Both the position numbers and the translations under genes were made by a program. The notes under the pieces are model-generated. The model did no database searches. It saw only the letters and a list, made by a program, of their open reading frames with translations, and was not told the origin of the DNA. A DNA stretch of 64,000 nucleotides from Osedax fenrisi (taxonomy: Eukaryota > Annelida > Polychaeta > Sabellida > Siboglinidae): the NCBI GenBank assembly GCA_964019155.1, contig OZ025241.1, positions 91,492,723-91,556,722 of the forward strand, given 5' to 3'. This document shows, piece by piece, positions 42,589 through 57,900 of this stretch; positions within the stretch are counted from its first letter, which is position 1; each line of letters starts with the position of its first letter.

Positions 42589-44160
42589 CCGAGCCGATAC
42601 TATACTATACCGAGCCTATACTATACCTATACTATACTATACCGAGCCTATACTATACCGAGCCTATACTATACCGATACTATACTATACCGAGCCTATA
42701 CTATACCGAGCCTATACTATACCGAGCCTATACTATACTATACCGAGCCTATACTATACCGAGCCTATACTATACCGATACTATACTATACCGAGCCTAT
42801 ACTATACCGAGCCTATACTATACCGAGCCTATACTATACCGAGCCGATACTATACCGAGCCTATACTATACCGAGCCTATACTATACCGAGCCTATACTA
42901 TACCGAGCCTATACTATACCGATACTATACTATACCGAGCCTATACTATACTATACCGAGCCTATACTATACCGAGCCTATACTATACCGATACTATACT
43001 ATACCGATACTATACTATACCGAGCCTATACTATACCGAGCCTATACTATACCGAGCCTATACTATACCGAGCCGATACTATACCGAGCCTATACTATAC
43101 CGAGCCTATACTATACCGAGCCTATACTATACCGAGCCTATACTATACCGATACTATACTATACCGAGCCTATACTATACTATACCGAGCCTATACTATA
43201 CCGAGCCTATACTATACCGATACTATACTATACCGAGCCTATACTATACCGAGCCTATACTATACCGAGCCTATACTATACCGAGCCTATACTATACCGA
43301 GCCTATACTATACCGAGCCTATACTATACCGAGCCTATACTATACCTAGCCTATACTATACCGAGCCTATACTATACCGAGCCTATACTATACCGAGCCT
43401 ATACTATACCGAGCCGATACTATACTATACCGAGCCTATACTATACCGAGCCTATACTATACCGAGCCTATACTATACCGAGCCTATACTATACCGATCC
43501 TATACTATACCGAGCCTATACTATACCGAGCCGATACTATACTATACCGAGCCTATACTATACCTATACTATACTATACCGAGCCTATACTATACCGAGC
43601 CTATACTATACCGATACTATACTATACCGAGCCTATACTATACCGAGCCTATACTATACCGAGCCTATACTATACTATACCGAGCCTATACTATACCGAG
43701 CCTATACTATACCGATACTATACTATACCGAGCCTATACTATACCGAGCCTATACTATACCGAGCCTATACTATACCGAGCCGATACTATACCGAGCCTA
43801 TACTATACCGATACTATACTATACCGAGCCTATACTATACTATACCGAGCCTATACTATACCGAGCCTATACTATACCGATACTATACTATACCGAGCCT
43901 ATACTATACCGAGCCTATACTATACCGAGCCTATACTATACCGAGCCTATACTATACCGAGCCTATACTATACCGAGCCTATACTATACCGAGCCTATAC
44001 TATACCTAGCCTATACTATACCGAGCCTATACTATACCGAGCCTATACTATACCGAGCCTATACTATACCGAGCCGATACTATACTATACCGAGCCTATA
44101 CTATACCGAGCCTATACTATACCGAGCCTATACTATACCGAGCCTATACTATACCGATCC
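42589..44160 (+). repeat. Satellite duplications, 937- and 660-base offsets
   Basis: CCGAGCCGATA at 42589 and 42839 recurs at 43526 and 43776, and CCTATACTATA at 42626 recurs at 43563 (shift 937). CCGAGCCG at 43409 and CCGATCC at 43494 recur at 44069 and 44154 (shift 660). Confidence 0.8.
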
Positions 44161-45179
44161 TATACTATACCGAGCCTATACTATACCGATACTATACTAT
44201 ACCGATACTATACTATACCGAGCCTATACTATACCGAGCCTATACTATACTATACCTATACTATACTATACAGAGCCTATACTATACCGAGCCTATACTA
44301 TACCGAGCCTATACTATACCGAGCCTATACTATACCGAGCCTATACTATACCGAGCCTATACTATACCGATACTATACCGAGCCTATACTATACCGAGCC
44401 TATACTATACCTAGCCTATACTATACCGAGCCTATACTATACCGAGCCTATACTATACCGAGCCTATACTATACCGAGCCTATACTATACCGAGCCTATA
44501 CTATACCGAGCCTATACTATACCGAGCCTATACTATACCGAGCCTATACTATACCGAGCCGATACTATACTATACCGAGCCTATACTATACCGAGCCTAT
44601 ACTATACCGAGCCTATACTATACCGAGCCTATACTATACCGAGCCTATACTATACCGAGCCGATACTATACTATACCGAGCCTATACTATACCGAGCCTA
44701 TACTATACCGAGCCTATACTATACCGAGCCTATACTATACCGAGCCTATACTATACCGAGCCTATACTATACCGAGCCTATACTATACCGAGCCTATACT
44801 ATACCGAGCCTATACTATACCGAGCCTATACTATACCGAGCCTATACTATACCGAGCCTATACTATACCGATACTATACCGAGCCTATACTATACCGAGC
44901 CTATACTATACCTAGCCTATACTATACCGAGCCTATACTATACCGAGCCTATACTATACCGAGCCTATACTATACCGAGCCGATACTATACTATACCGAG
45001 CCTATACTATACCGAGCCTATACTATACCGAGCCTATACTATACCGAGCCTATACTATACCGATCCTATACTATACCGAGCCTATACTATACCGAGCCTA
45101 TACTATACCGAGCCTATACTATACCGAGCCTATACTATACCGAGCCTATACTATACCGAGCCTATACTATACCGAGCCT

Positions 45180-48100
45180 ATACTATAGCTATACTATACT
45201 ATACCGAGCCTATACTATACCGAGCCTATACTATACCGAGCCTATACTATACCGAGCCTATACTATAATATACCGAGCCTATACTATACCGATACTATAC
45301 TATACCGAGCCTATACTATACCGATACTATACTATACCGAGCCTATACTATACCGAGCCTATACTATAATATACCGAGCCTATACTATACCGATACTATA
45401 CTATACTATACCGATACTATACTATACCGAGCCTATACTATACCGAGCCTATACTATACCGAGCCTATACTATACCGAGCCTATACTATACCGAGCCTAT
45501 ACTATACCGAGCCTATACTATACCGAGCCTATACTATACCGATACTATACTATACCGAGCCTATACTATACCGAGCCTATACTATACCTATACTATACTA
45601 TACCGAGCCTATACTATACCGAGCCTATACTATACCGATACTATACTATACCGAGCCTATACTATACTATACCGAGCCTATACTATACCGAGCCTATACT
45701 ATACCGATACTATACTATACCGAGCCTATACTATACCGAGCCTATACTATACCGAGCCTATACTATACCGAGCCTATACTATACCGAGCCTATACTATAC
45801 CGATACTATACTATACCGAGCCTATACTATACTATACCGAGCCTATACTATACCGAGCCTATACTATACCGATACTATACTATACCGAGCCTATACTATA
45901 CCGAGCCTATACTATACCGAGCCTATACTATACCGAGCCGATACTATACTATACCGAGCCTATACTATACCGAGCCTATACTATACCGAGCCTATACTAT
46001 ACCGAGCCTATACTATACCGATCCTATACTATACCGAGCCTATACTATACCGAGCCTATACTATACCGAGCCTATACTATACCGAGCCTATACTATACCG
46101 AGCCTATACTATACCGAGCCTATACTATACCGATACTATACTATACCGAGCCTATACTATACCGATACTATACTATACCGAGCCTATACTATACTATACC
46201 GAGCCTATACTATACCGAGCCTATACTATACCGAGCCTATACTATACCGAGCCTATACTATACCGATCCTATACTATACCGATCCTATACTATACCGAGC
46301 CTATACTATACCGAGCCTATACTATACCGAGCCTATACTATACCGAGCCTATACTATACCTAGCCTATACTATACCGAGCCTATACTATACCGAGCCTAT
46401 ACTATACCGAGCCTATACTATACCGAGCCGATACTATACTATACCGAGCCTATACTATACCGAGCCTATACTATACCGAGCCTATACTATACCGAGCCTA
46501 TACTATACCGATCCTATACTATACCTAGCCTATACTATACCGAGCCTATACTATACCGAGCCTATACTATACCTAGCCTATACTATACCGAGCCTATACT
46601 ATATCGAGCCTATACTATACCGAGCCTATACTATACCGAGCCTATACTATACCGAGCCTATACTATACCGAGCCTATACTATACCGAGCCTATACTATAC
46701 CGAGCCTATACTATACCGAGCCTATACTATACCGAGCCTATACTATACCGATACTATACTATACCGATACTATACTATACCGAGCCTATACTATACCGAG
46801 CCTATACTATACCGAGCCTATACTATACCGAGCCTATACTATACCTAGCCTATACTATACCGAGCCTATACTATACCGAGCCTATACTATACCGAGCCTA
46901 TACTATACCGAGCCGATACTATACTATACCGAGCCTATACTATACCGAGCCTATACTATACCGAGCCTATACTATACCGAGCCTATACTATACCGATCCT
47001 ATACTATACCGAGCCTATACTATACCGAGCCTATACTATACCGAGCCTATACTATACCGAGCCTATACTATACCTAGCCTATACTATACCGAGCCTATAC
47101 TATACCGAGCCTATACTATACCGAGCCTATACTATACCGAGCCTATACTATACCGAGCCTATACTATACCGAGCCTATACTATACCGAGCCTATACTATA
47201 CCGAGCCTATACTATACCGAGCCTATACTATACCGAGCCTATACTATACCGAGCCGATACTATACTATACCGAGCCTATACTATACCGAGCCTATACCAT
47301 ACCGATACTATACTATACCGAGCCTATACTATACCGATACTATACTATACCGAGCCTATACTATACCGAGCCTATACTATACCGAGCCTATACTATACCG
47401 AGCCTATACTATACCGAGCCTATACTATACCGAGCCTATACTATACCGAGCCTATACTATACCGAGCCTATACTATACCGAGCCTATACTATACCGAGCC
47501 TATACTATACCGAGCCTATACTATACCGAGCCTATACTATACTATACCGAGCCTATACTATAGCTATACTATACTATACCGAGCCTATACTATACCGAGC
47601 CTATACTATACCGATACTATACTATACCGAGCCTATACTATACCGAGCCTATACTATACCGAGCCTATACTATACCGAGCCTATACTATACCGAGCCTAT
47701 ACTATACCGAGCCTATACTATACCGAGCCTATACTATACCGAGCCTATACTATACCGAGCCTATACTATACCGAGCCTATACTATACCGAGCCTATACTA
47801 TACTATACCGAGCCTATACTATACCGATACTATACTATACCGATACTATACTATACCGAGCCTATACTATACCGAGCCTATACTATACCGAGCCTATACT
47901 ATACCGAGCCTATACTATACCGAGCCTATACTATACCGATACTATACCGAGCCTATACTATACCGATACTATACTATACCTAGCCTATACTATACCGATA
48001 CTATACTATACCTAGCCTATACTATACCGATACTATACTATACCGATACTATACTATACCGAGCCTATACTATACTATACCGAGCCTATACTATACCGAG

Positions 48101-50910
48101 CCTATACTATACCGAGCCTATACTATACCGAGCCTATACTATACCGAGCCTATACTATACCGAGCCTATACTATACCGAGCCTATACTATACCGAGCCTA
48201 TACTATACCTAGCCTATACTATACCGAGCCTATACTATACCGAGCCTATACTATACCGAGCCTATACTATACCGAGCCGATACTATACTATACCGAGCCT
48301 ATACTATACCGAGCCTATACTATACCGAGCCTATACTATACCGATCCTATACTATACCGAGCCTATACTATACCGAGCCTATACTATACCGAGCCTATAC
48401 TATACCGAGCCTATACTATACCGAGCCTATACTATACCGAGCCTATACTATACCGAGCCTATACTATAGCTATACTATACTATACCGAGCCTATACTATA
48501 CCGAGCCTATACTATACCGAGCCTATACTATACCGAGCCTATACTATAATATACCGAGCCTATACTATACCGATACTATACTATACCGAGCCTATACTAT
48601 ACCGATACTATACTATACCGAGCCTATACTATACCGAGCCTATACTATAATATACCGAGCCTATACTATACCGATACTATACTATACTATACCGATACTA
48701 TACTATACCGAGCCTATACTATACCGAGCCTATACTATACCGAGCCTATACTATACCGAGCCTATACTATACCGAGCCTATACTATACCGAGCCTATACT
48801 ATACCGAGCCTATACTATACCGATACTATACTATACCGAGCCTATACTATACCGAGCCTATACTATACCTATACTATACTATACCGAGCCTATACTATAC
48901 CGAGCCTATACTATACCGATACTATACTATACCGAGCCTATACTATACTATACCGAGCCTATACTATACCGAGCCTATACTATACCGATACTATACTATA
49001 CCGAGCCTATACTATACCGAGCCTATACTATACCGAGCCTATACTATACCGAGCCTATACTATACCGAGCCTATACTATACCGATACTATACTATACCGA
49101 GCCTATACTATACTATACCGAGCCTATACTATACCGAGCCTATACTATACCGATACTATACTATACCGAGCCTATACTATACCGAGCCTATACTATACCG
49201 AGCCTATACTATACCGAGCCGATACTATACTATACCGAGCCTATACTATACCGAGCCTATACTATACCGAGCCTATACTATACCGAGCCTATACTATACC
49301 GATCCTATACTATACCGAGCCTATACTATACCGAGCCTATACTATACCGAGCCTATACTATACCGAGCCTATACTATACCGAGCCTATACTATACCGAGC
49401 CTATACTATACCGATACTATACTATACCGAGCCTATACTATACCGATACTATACTATACCGAGCCTATACTATACTATACCGAGCCTATACTATACCGAG
49501 CCTATACTATACCGAGCCTATACTATACCGAGCCTATACTATACCGATCCTATACTATACCGATCCTATACTATACCGAGCCTATACTATACCGAGCCTA
49601 TACTATACCGAGCCTATACTATACCGAGCCTATACTATACCTAGCCTATACTATACCGAGCCTATACTATACCGAGCCTATACTATACCGAGCCTATACT
49701 ATACCGAGCCGATACTATACTATACCGAGCCTATACTATACCGAGCCTATACTATACCGAGCCTATACTATACCGAGCCTATACTATACCGATCCTATAC
49801 TATACCTAGCCTATACTATACCGAGCCTATACTATACCGAGCCTATACTATACCTAGCCTATACTATACCGAGCCTATACTATATCGAGCCTATACTATA
49901 CCGAGCCTATACTATACCGAGCCTATACTATACCGAGCCTATACTATACCGAGCCTATACTATACCGAGCCTATACTATACCGAGCCTATACTATACCGA
50001 GCCTATACTATACCGAGCCTATACTATACCGATACTATACTATACCGATACTATACTATACCGAGCCTATACTATACCGAGCCTATACTATACCGAGCCT
50101 ATACTATACCGAGCCTATACTATACCTAGCCTATACTATACCGAGCCTATACTATACCGAGCCTATACTATACCGAGCCTATACTATACCGAGCCGATAC
50201 TATACTATACCGAGCCTATACTATACCGAGCCTATACTATACCGAGCCTATACTATACCGAGCCTATACTATACCGATCCTATACTATACCGAGCCTATA
50301 CTATACCGAGCCTATACTATACCGAGCCTATACTATACCGAGCCTATACTATACCTAGCCTATACTATACCGAGCCTATACTATACCGAGCCTATACTAT
50401 ACCGAGCCTATACTATACCGAGCCTATACTATACCGAGCCTATACTATACCGAGCCTATACTATACCGAGCCTATACTATACCGAGCCTATACTATACCG
50501 AGCCTATACTATACCGAGCCTATACTATACCGAGCCGATACTATACTATACCGAGCCTATACTATACCGAGCCTATACCATACCGATACTATACTATACC
50601 GAGCCTATACTATACCGATACTATACTATACCGAGCCTATACTATACCGAGCCTATACTATACCGAGCCTATACTATACCGAGCCTATACTATACCGAGC
50701 CTATACTATACCGATACTATACTATACCGAGCCTATACTATACCGAGCCTATACTATACCGAGCCTATACTATACCGAGCCTATACTATACCGAGCCTAT
50801 ACTATACCGAGCCTATACTATACCGAGCCTATACTATACCGAGCCTATACTATACCGAGCCTATACTATACCGAGCCTATACTATACTATACCGAGCCTA
50901 TACTATAGCT
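45180..50910 (+). repeat. Satellite higher-order duplication, 3,281-base offset
   Basis: Rare markers repeat at this shift: ATAGCTATA (45188 to 48469), TATAATATACC (45266 to 48547 and 45367 to 48648), TATCGAGCC (46604 to 49885) and TATACCATACC (47297 to 50578). The next ATAGCTATA pair (47563, 50908) is shifted 3,345, that is 64 bases or four units more. Confidence 0.85.
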
Positions 50911-53699
50911 ATACTATACTATACCGAGCCTATACTATACCGAGCCTATACTATACCGATACTATACTATACCGAGCCTATACTATACCGAGCCTATACT
51001 ATACCGAGCCTATACTATACCGAGCCTATACTATACCGAGCCTATACTATACCGAGCCTATACTATACCGAGCCTATACTATACCGAGCCTATACTATAC
51101 CGAGCCTATACTATACCGAGCCTATACTATACCGATACTATACTATACCGAGCCTATACTATACCGAGCCTATACTATACCTAGCCTATACTATACCTAG
51201 CCTATACTATACCGAGCCTATACTATACCGATACTATACTATACCGAGCCTATACTATACCGAGCCTATACTATACCGAGCCTATACTATACCGAGCCTA
51301 TACTATACCGAGCCTATACTATACTATACCGAGCCTATACTATACCGAGCCTATACTATACCGAGCCTATACTATACCGAGCCTATACTATACCGAGCCT
51401 ATACTATACCGAGCCTATACTATACCGATACTATACTATACCGAGCCTATACTATACCGAGCCTATACTATACCGAGCCTATACTATACCGAGCCTATAC
51501 TATACCGAGCCTATACTATACCGAGCCTATACTATACCGAGCCTATACTATACCGAGCCTATACTATACCGAGCCTATACTATACCGAGCCTATACTATA
51601 CTATACCGATACTATACTATACCGATACTATACTATACCTAGCCTATACTATACCGAGCCTATACTATACCGAGCCTATACTATACCGAGCCTATACTAT
51701 ACCGAGCCTATACTATACCGAGCCTATACTATACCGATACTATACTATACCGAGCCTATACTATACCGAGCCTATACTATACCGAGCCTATACTATACCG
51801 AGCCTATACTATACCGATACTATACTATACCGAGCCTATACTATACCGAGCCTATACTATACCGAGCCTATACTATACCGAGCCTATACTATACCGAGCC
51901 TATACTATACCGAGCCTATACTATACCGAGCCTATACTATACCGAGCCTATACTATACCGAGCCTATACTATAATATACCGAGCCTATACTATACCGAGC
52001 CTATACTATACCGAGCCTATACTATACCGAGCCTATACTATACCTAGCCTATACTATACCTAGCCTATACTATACCGAGCCTATACTATACCGATACTAT
52101 ACTATACCGAGCCTATACTATACCGAGCCTATACTATACCTAGCCTATACTATACCTAGCCTATACTATACCGAGCCTATACTATACCGATACTATACTA
52201 TACCGAGCCTATACTATACCGAGCCTATACTATACCGAGCCTATACTATACCGAGCCTATACTATACCGAGCCTATACTATACCGAGCCTATACTATACC
52301 GAGCCTATACTATACCGAGCCTATACTATACCGATACTATACTATACCGAGCCTATACTATACCGAGCCTATACTATACCGAGCCTATACTATACCGAGC
52401 CTATACTATACCGAGCCTATACTATACCGAGCCTATACTATACCGAGCCTATACTATACCGAGCCTATACTATACCGAGCCTATACTATACCGAGCCTAT
52501 ACTATAATATACCGAGCCTATACTATACCGAGCCTATACTATACCGAGCCTATACTATACCGAGCCTATACTATACCTAGCCTATACTATACCTAGCCTA
52601 TACTATACCGAGCCTATACTATACCGATACTATACTATACCGAGCCTATACTATACCGAGCCTATACTATACCGAGCCTATACTATACCGAGCCTATACT
52701 ATACCGAGCCTATACTATACCGAGCCTATACTATACCGATACTATACTATACCGAGCCTATACTATACTATACCGAGCCTATACTATACTATACCGATAC
52801 TATACTATACCGAGCCTATACTATACCGATACTATACTATACCGAGCCTATACTATACCGAGCCTATACTATACCGAGCCTATACTATACCGAGCCTATA
52901 CTATACCGATACTATACTATACCGATACTATACTATACCGATACTATACTATACCGAGCCTATACTATACCGAGCCTATACTATACCGAGCCTATACTAT
53001 ACCGAGCCTATACTATACCGATACTATACTATACCGATACTATACTATACCGAGCCTATACTATACCGAGCCTATACTATACTATACCGAGCCTATACTA
53101 TACCGAGCCTATACTATACCGATCCTATACTATACCTATACTATACTATACCGAGCCTATACTATACTATACCGAGCCTATACTATACCGATACTATACT
53201 ATACCGAGCCTATACTATACCGAGCCTATACTATACCGAGCCTATACTATACCGAGCCTATACTATACCGAGCCTATACTATACCGATACTATACTATAC
53301 CGAGCCGATACTATACCGAGCCTATACTATACCGAGCCTATACTATACCGATACTATACTATACTATACCGAGCCTATACTATACCGAGCCTATACTATA
53401 CCGAGCCTATACTATACCGAGCCTATACTATACCGATACTATACTATACCGAGCCTATACTATACCGAGCCTATACTATACCGAGCCTATACTATACCGA
53501 ACCTATACTATACTATACCGAGCCTATACTATACCGAGCCTATACTATACCGATACTATACTATACCGAGCCTATACTATACCGATACTATACTATACCG
53601 AGCCTATACTATACCGAGCCTATACTATACCGAGCCTATACTATACCGAGCCTATACTATACTATACCGAGCCTATACTATACCGAGCCTATACTATAC

Positions 53700-54910
53700 C
53701 GAGCCTATACTATACCGATCCTATACTATACCGAGCCTATACTATACCGAGCCTATACTATACCGAGCCTATACTATACCGAGCCTATACTATACCGATA
53801 CTATACTATACCGAGCCTATACTATACCGAGCCTATACTATACCGAACCTATACTATACCGATACTATACTATACCGAGCCTATACTATACCGAGCCTAT
53901 ACTATACCGAGCCTATACTATACCGAGCCTATACTATACTATACCGAGCCTATACTATACCGAGCCTATACTATACCGAGCCTATACTATACCGAGCCTA
54001 TACTATACCGATACTATACTATACCGATACTATACTATACCGAGCCTATACTATACCGATACTATACTATACCGAGCCTATACTATACCGATACTATACT
54101 ATACCGAGCCTATACTATACCGAGCCTATACTATACCGAGCCTATACTATACCGAGCCTATACTATACTATACCGAGCCTATACTATACCGAGCCTATAC
54201 TATACCGAGCCTATACTATACCGAGCCTATACTATACCGATACTATACTATACCGAGCCTATACTATACCGATACTATACTATACCGAGCCTATACTATA
54301 CCGAGCCTATACTATACCGAGCCTATACTATACCGAGCCTATACTATACCGAACCTATACTATACCGAGCCTATACTATACCGATACTATACTATACCTA
54401 GCCTATACTATACCGAGCCTATACTATACCGAACCTATACTATACCGAGCCTATACTATACCGAGCCTATACTATACCGAGCCTATACTATACCGATACT
54501 ATACTATACCGAGCCTATACTATACCGAGCCTATACTATACCGATACTATACTATACCGAGCCTATACTATACCGATACTATACTATACCGAGCCGATAC
54601 TATACCGAGCCTATACTATACCGATACTATACTATACCGATACTATACTATACTATACCGAGCCTATACTATACCGAGCCTATACTATACCGATACTATA
54701 CTATACCGAGCCTATACTATACTATACCGAGCCTATACTATACCGAGCCTATACTATACCGAGCCTATACTATACCGATCCTATACTATACCGAGCCTAT
54801 ACTATACCGAGCCTATACTATACCGAGCCTATACTATACCGAGCCTATACTATACCGATACTATACTATACCGAGCCTATACTATACCGAGCCTATACTA
54901 TACCGAACCT
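53700..54910 (+). repeat. Satellite duplication, 1,060-base offset
   Basis: CCGATCC at 53715 and CCGAACC at 53843 recur at 54775 and 54903 with identical spacing. Confidence 0.75.
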
Positions 54911-57900
54911 ATACTATACCGAGCCTATACTATACCGAGCCTATACTATACCGATACTATACTATACCGAGCCTATACTATACCGAGCCTATACTATACC
55001 GAGCCTATACTATACCGAGCCTATACTATACTATACTGAGCCTATACTATACCGAGCCTATACTATACCGAGCCTATACTATACCGAGCCTATACTATAC
55101 CGAGCCTATACTATACCGAGCCTATACTATACCGATACTATACTATACCGAGCCTATACTATACCGAGCCTATACTATACCGAGCCTATACTATACCGAG
55201 CCTATACTATACCGAGCCTATACTATACCGATACTATACTATACCGAGCCTATACTATACCGAGCCTATACTATACCGAGCCTATACTATACCGAGCCTA
55301 TACTATACCGATACTATACTATACCGAGCCGATACTATACCGAGCCTATACTATACCGAGCCTATACTATACCGAGCCTATACTATACCGAGCCTATACT
55401 ATACCGATACTATACTATACCGAGCCTATACTATACCGAGCCTATACTATACCGATACTATACTATACCGAGCCTATACTATACTATACCGAGCCTATAC
55501 TATACCGAGCCTATACTATACCGAGCCTATACTATACCGAGCCTATACTATACCGAGCCTATACTATACCGAGCCTATACTATACCGAGCCTATACTATA
55601 CCGATACTATACTATACCGAGCCTATACTATACCGATACTATACTATACCGAGCCTATACTATACCGAGCCTATACTATACCGAGCCTATACTATACCGA
55701 GCCTATACTATACCGAGCCTATACTATACCGATACTATACTATACCGAGCCTATACTATACCGAGCCTATACTATACCGATACTATACTATACCGATACT
55801 ATACTATACCGAGCCTATACTATACCGAGCCTATACTATACCGAGCCTATACTATACCGAGCCTATACTATACCGAGCCTATACTATACCGAGCCTATAC
55901 TATATCGAGCCTATACTATACCGATACTATACTATACCGAGCCTATACTATACCGAGCCTATACTATACCGAGCCTATACTATACCGATACTATACTATA
56001 CCGAGCCTATACTATACCGAGCCTATACTATACCGAGCCTATACTATACCGAGCCTATACTATACCGAGCCTATACTATACCGAGCCTATACTATACCGA
56101 GCCTATACTATACCGATACTATACTATACCGAGCCTATACTATACCGATACTATACTATACCGAGCCTATACTATACCGAGCCTATACTATACCGAGCCT
56201 ATACTATACCGAGCCTATACTATACCGAGCCTATACTATACCGATACTATACTATACCGAGCCTATACTATACCGAGCCTATACTATACCGATACTATAC
56301 TATACCGATACTATACTATACCGAGCCTATACTATACCGAGCCTATACTATACCGAGCCTATACTATACCGAGCCTATACTATACCGAGCCTATACTATA
56401 CCGAGCCTATACTATATCGAGCCTATACTATACCGATACTATACTATACCGAGCCTATACTATACCGAGCCTATACTATACCGAGCCTATACTATACCGA
56501 TACTATACTATACCGAGCCTATACTATACCGATACTATACTATACCGAGCCTATACTATACCTAGCCTATACTATACCGAGCCTATACTATACCGATACT
56601 ATACTATACCGATACTATACTATACTATACCGAGCCTATACTATACCGAGCCTATACTATACCGATACTATACTATACCGAGCCTATACTATACCGAGCC
56701 TATACTATACCGAGCCTATACTATACCGAGCCTATACTATACCGAGCCTATACTATACCGATACTATACTATACCGAGCCTATACTATACCGATACTATA
56801 CTATACCGAGCCTATACTATACCGAGCCTATACTATACCGAGCCTATACTATACCGATACTATACTATACCGAGCCTATACTATACCGATACTATACTAT
56901 ACCAGGCCTATACTATACCTAGCCTATACTATACCGAGCCTATACTATACCGAGCCTATACTATACCGATACTATACTATACCGATACTATACTATAACG
57001 AGCCTATACTATACCGAGCCTATACTATACCGAGCCTATACTATACCGAGCCTATACTATACCGAGCCTATACTATACCGAGCCTATACTATACCGAGCC
57101 TATACTATACCGAGCCTATACTATACCGAGCCTATACTATACCGATACTATACTATACCGAGCCTATACTATACCGAGCCTATACTATACCGAGCCTATA
57201 CTATACCGAGCCTATACTATACCGAGCCTATACTATACCGAGCCTATACTATACCGAGCCTATACTATACCGAGCCTATACTATACCGAGCCTATACTAT
57301 ACAGAGCCTATACTATACTATACCTAGCCTATACTATACCGAGCCTATACTATACCGAGCCTATACTATACCGATACTATACTATACCGATACTATACTA
57401 TACCGAGCCTATACTATACCGATACTATACTATACCGAGCCTATACTATACCGAGCCTATACTATACCGATACTATACTATACCGATACTATACTATACT
57501 ATACCGAGCCTATACTATACCGAGCCTATACTATACCGATACTATACTATACCGAGCCTATACTATACCTAGCCTATACTATACCGAGCCTATACTATAC
57601 CGAGCCTATACTATACCGAGCCTATACTATACCTAGCCTATACTATACCGAGCCTATACTATACCGATACTATACTATACAGAGCCTATACTATACCGAG
57701 CCTATACTATACCGAGCCTATACTATACCGAGCCTATACTATACCTAGCCTATACTATACCGAGCCTATACTATACCGATACTATACTATACCGAGCCTA
57801 TACTATACCGAGCCTATACTATACCGAGCCTATACTATACCGAGCCTATACTATACCGAGCCTATACTATACCGAGCCTATACTATACCGATACTATACT

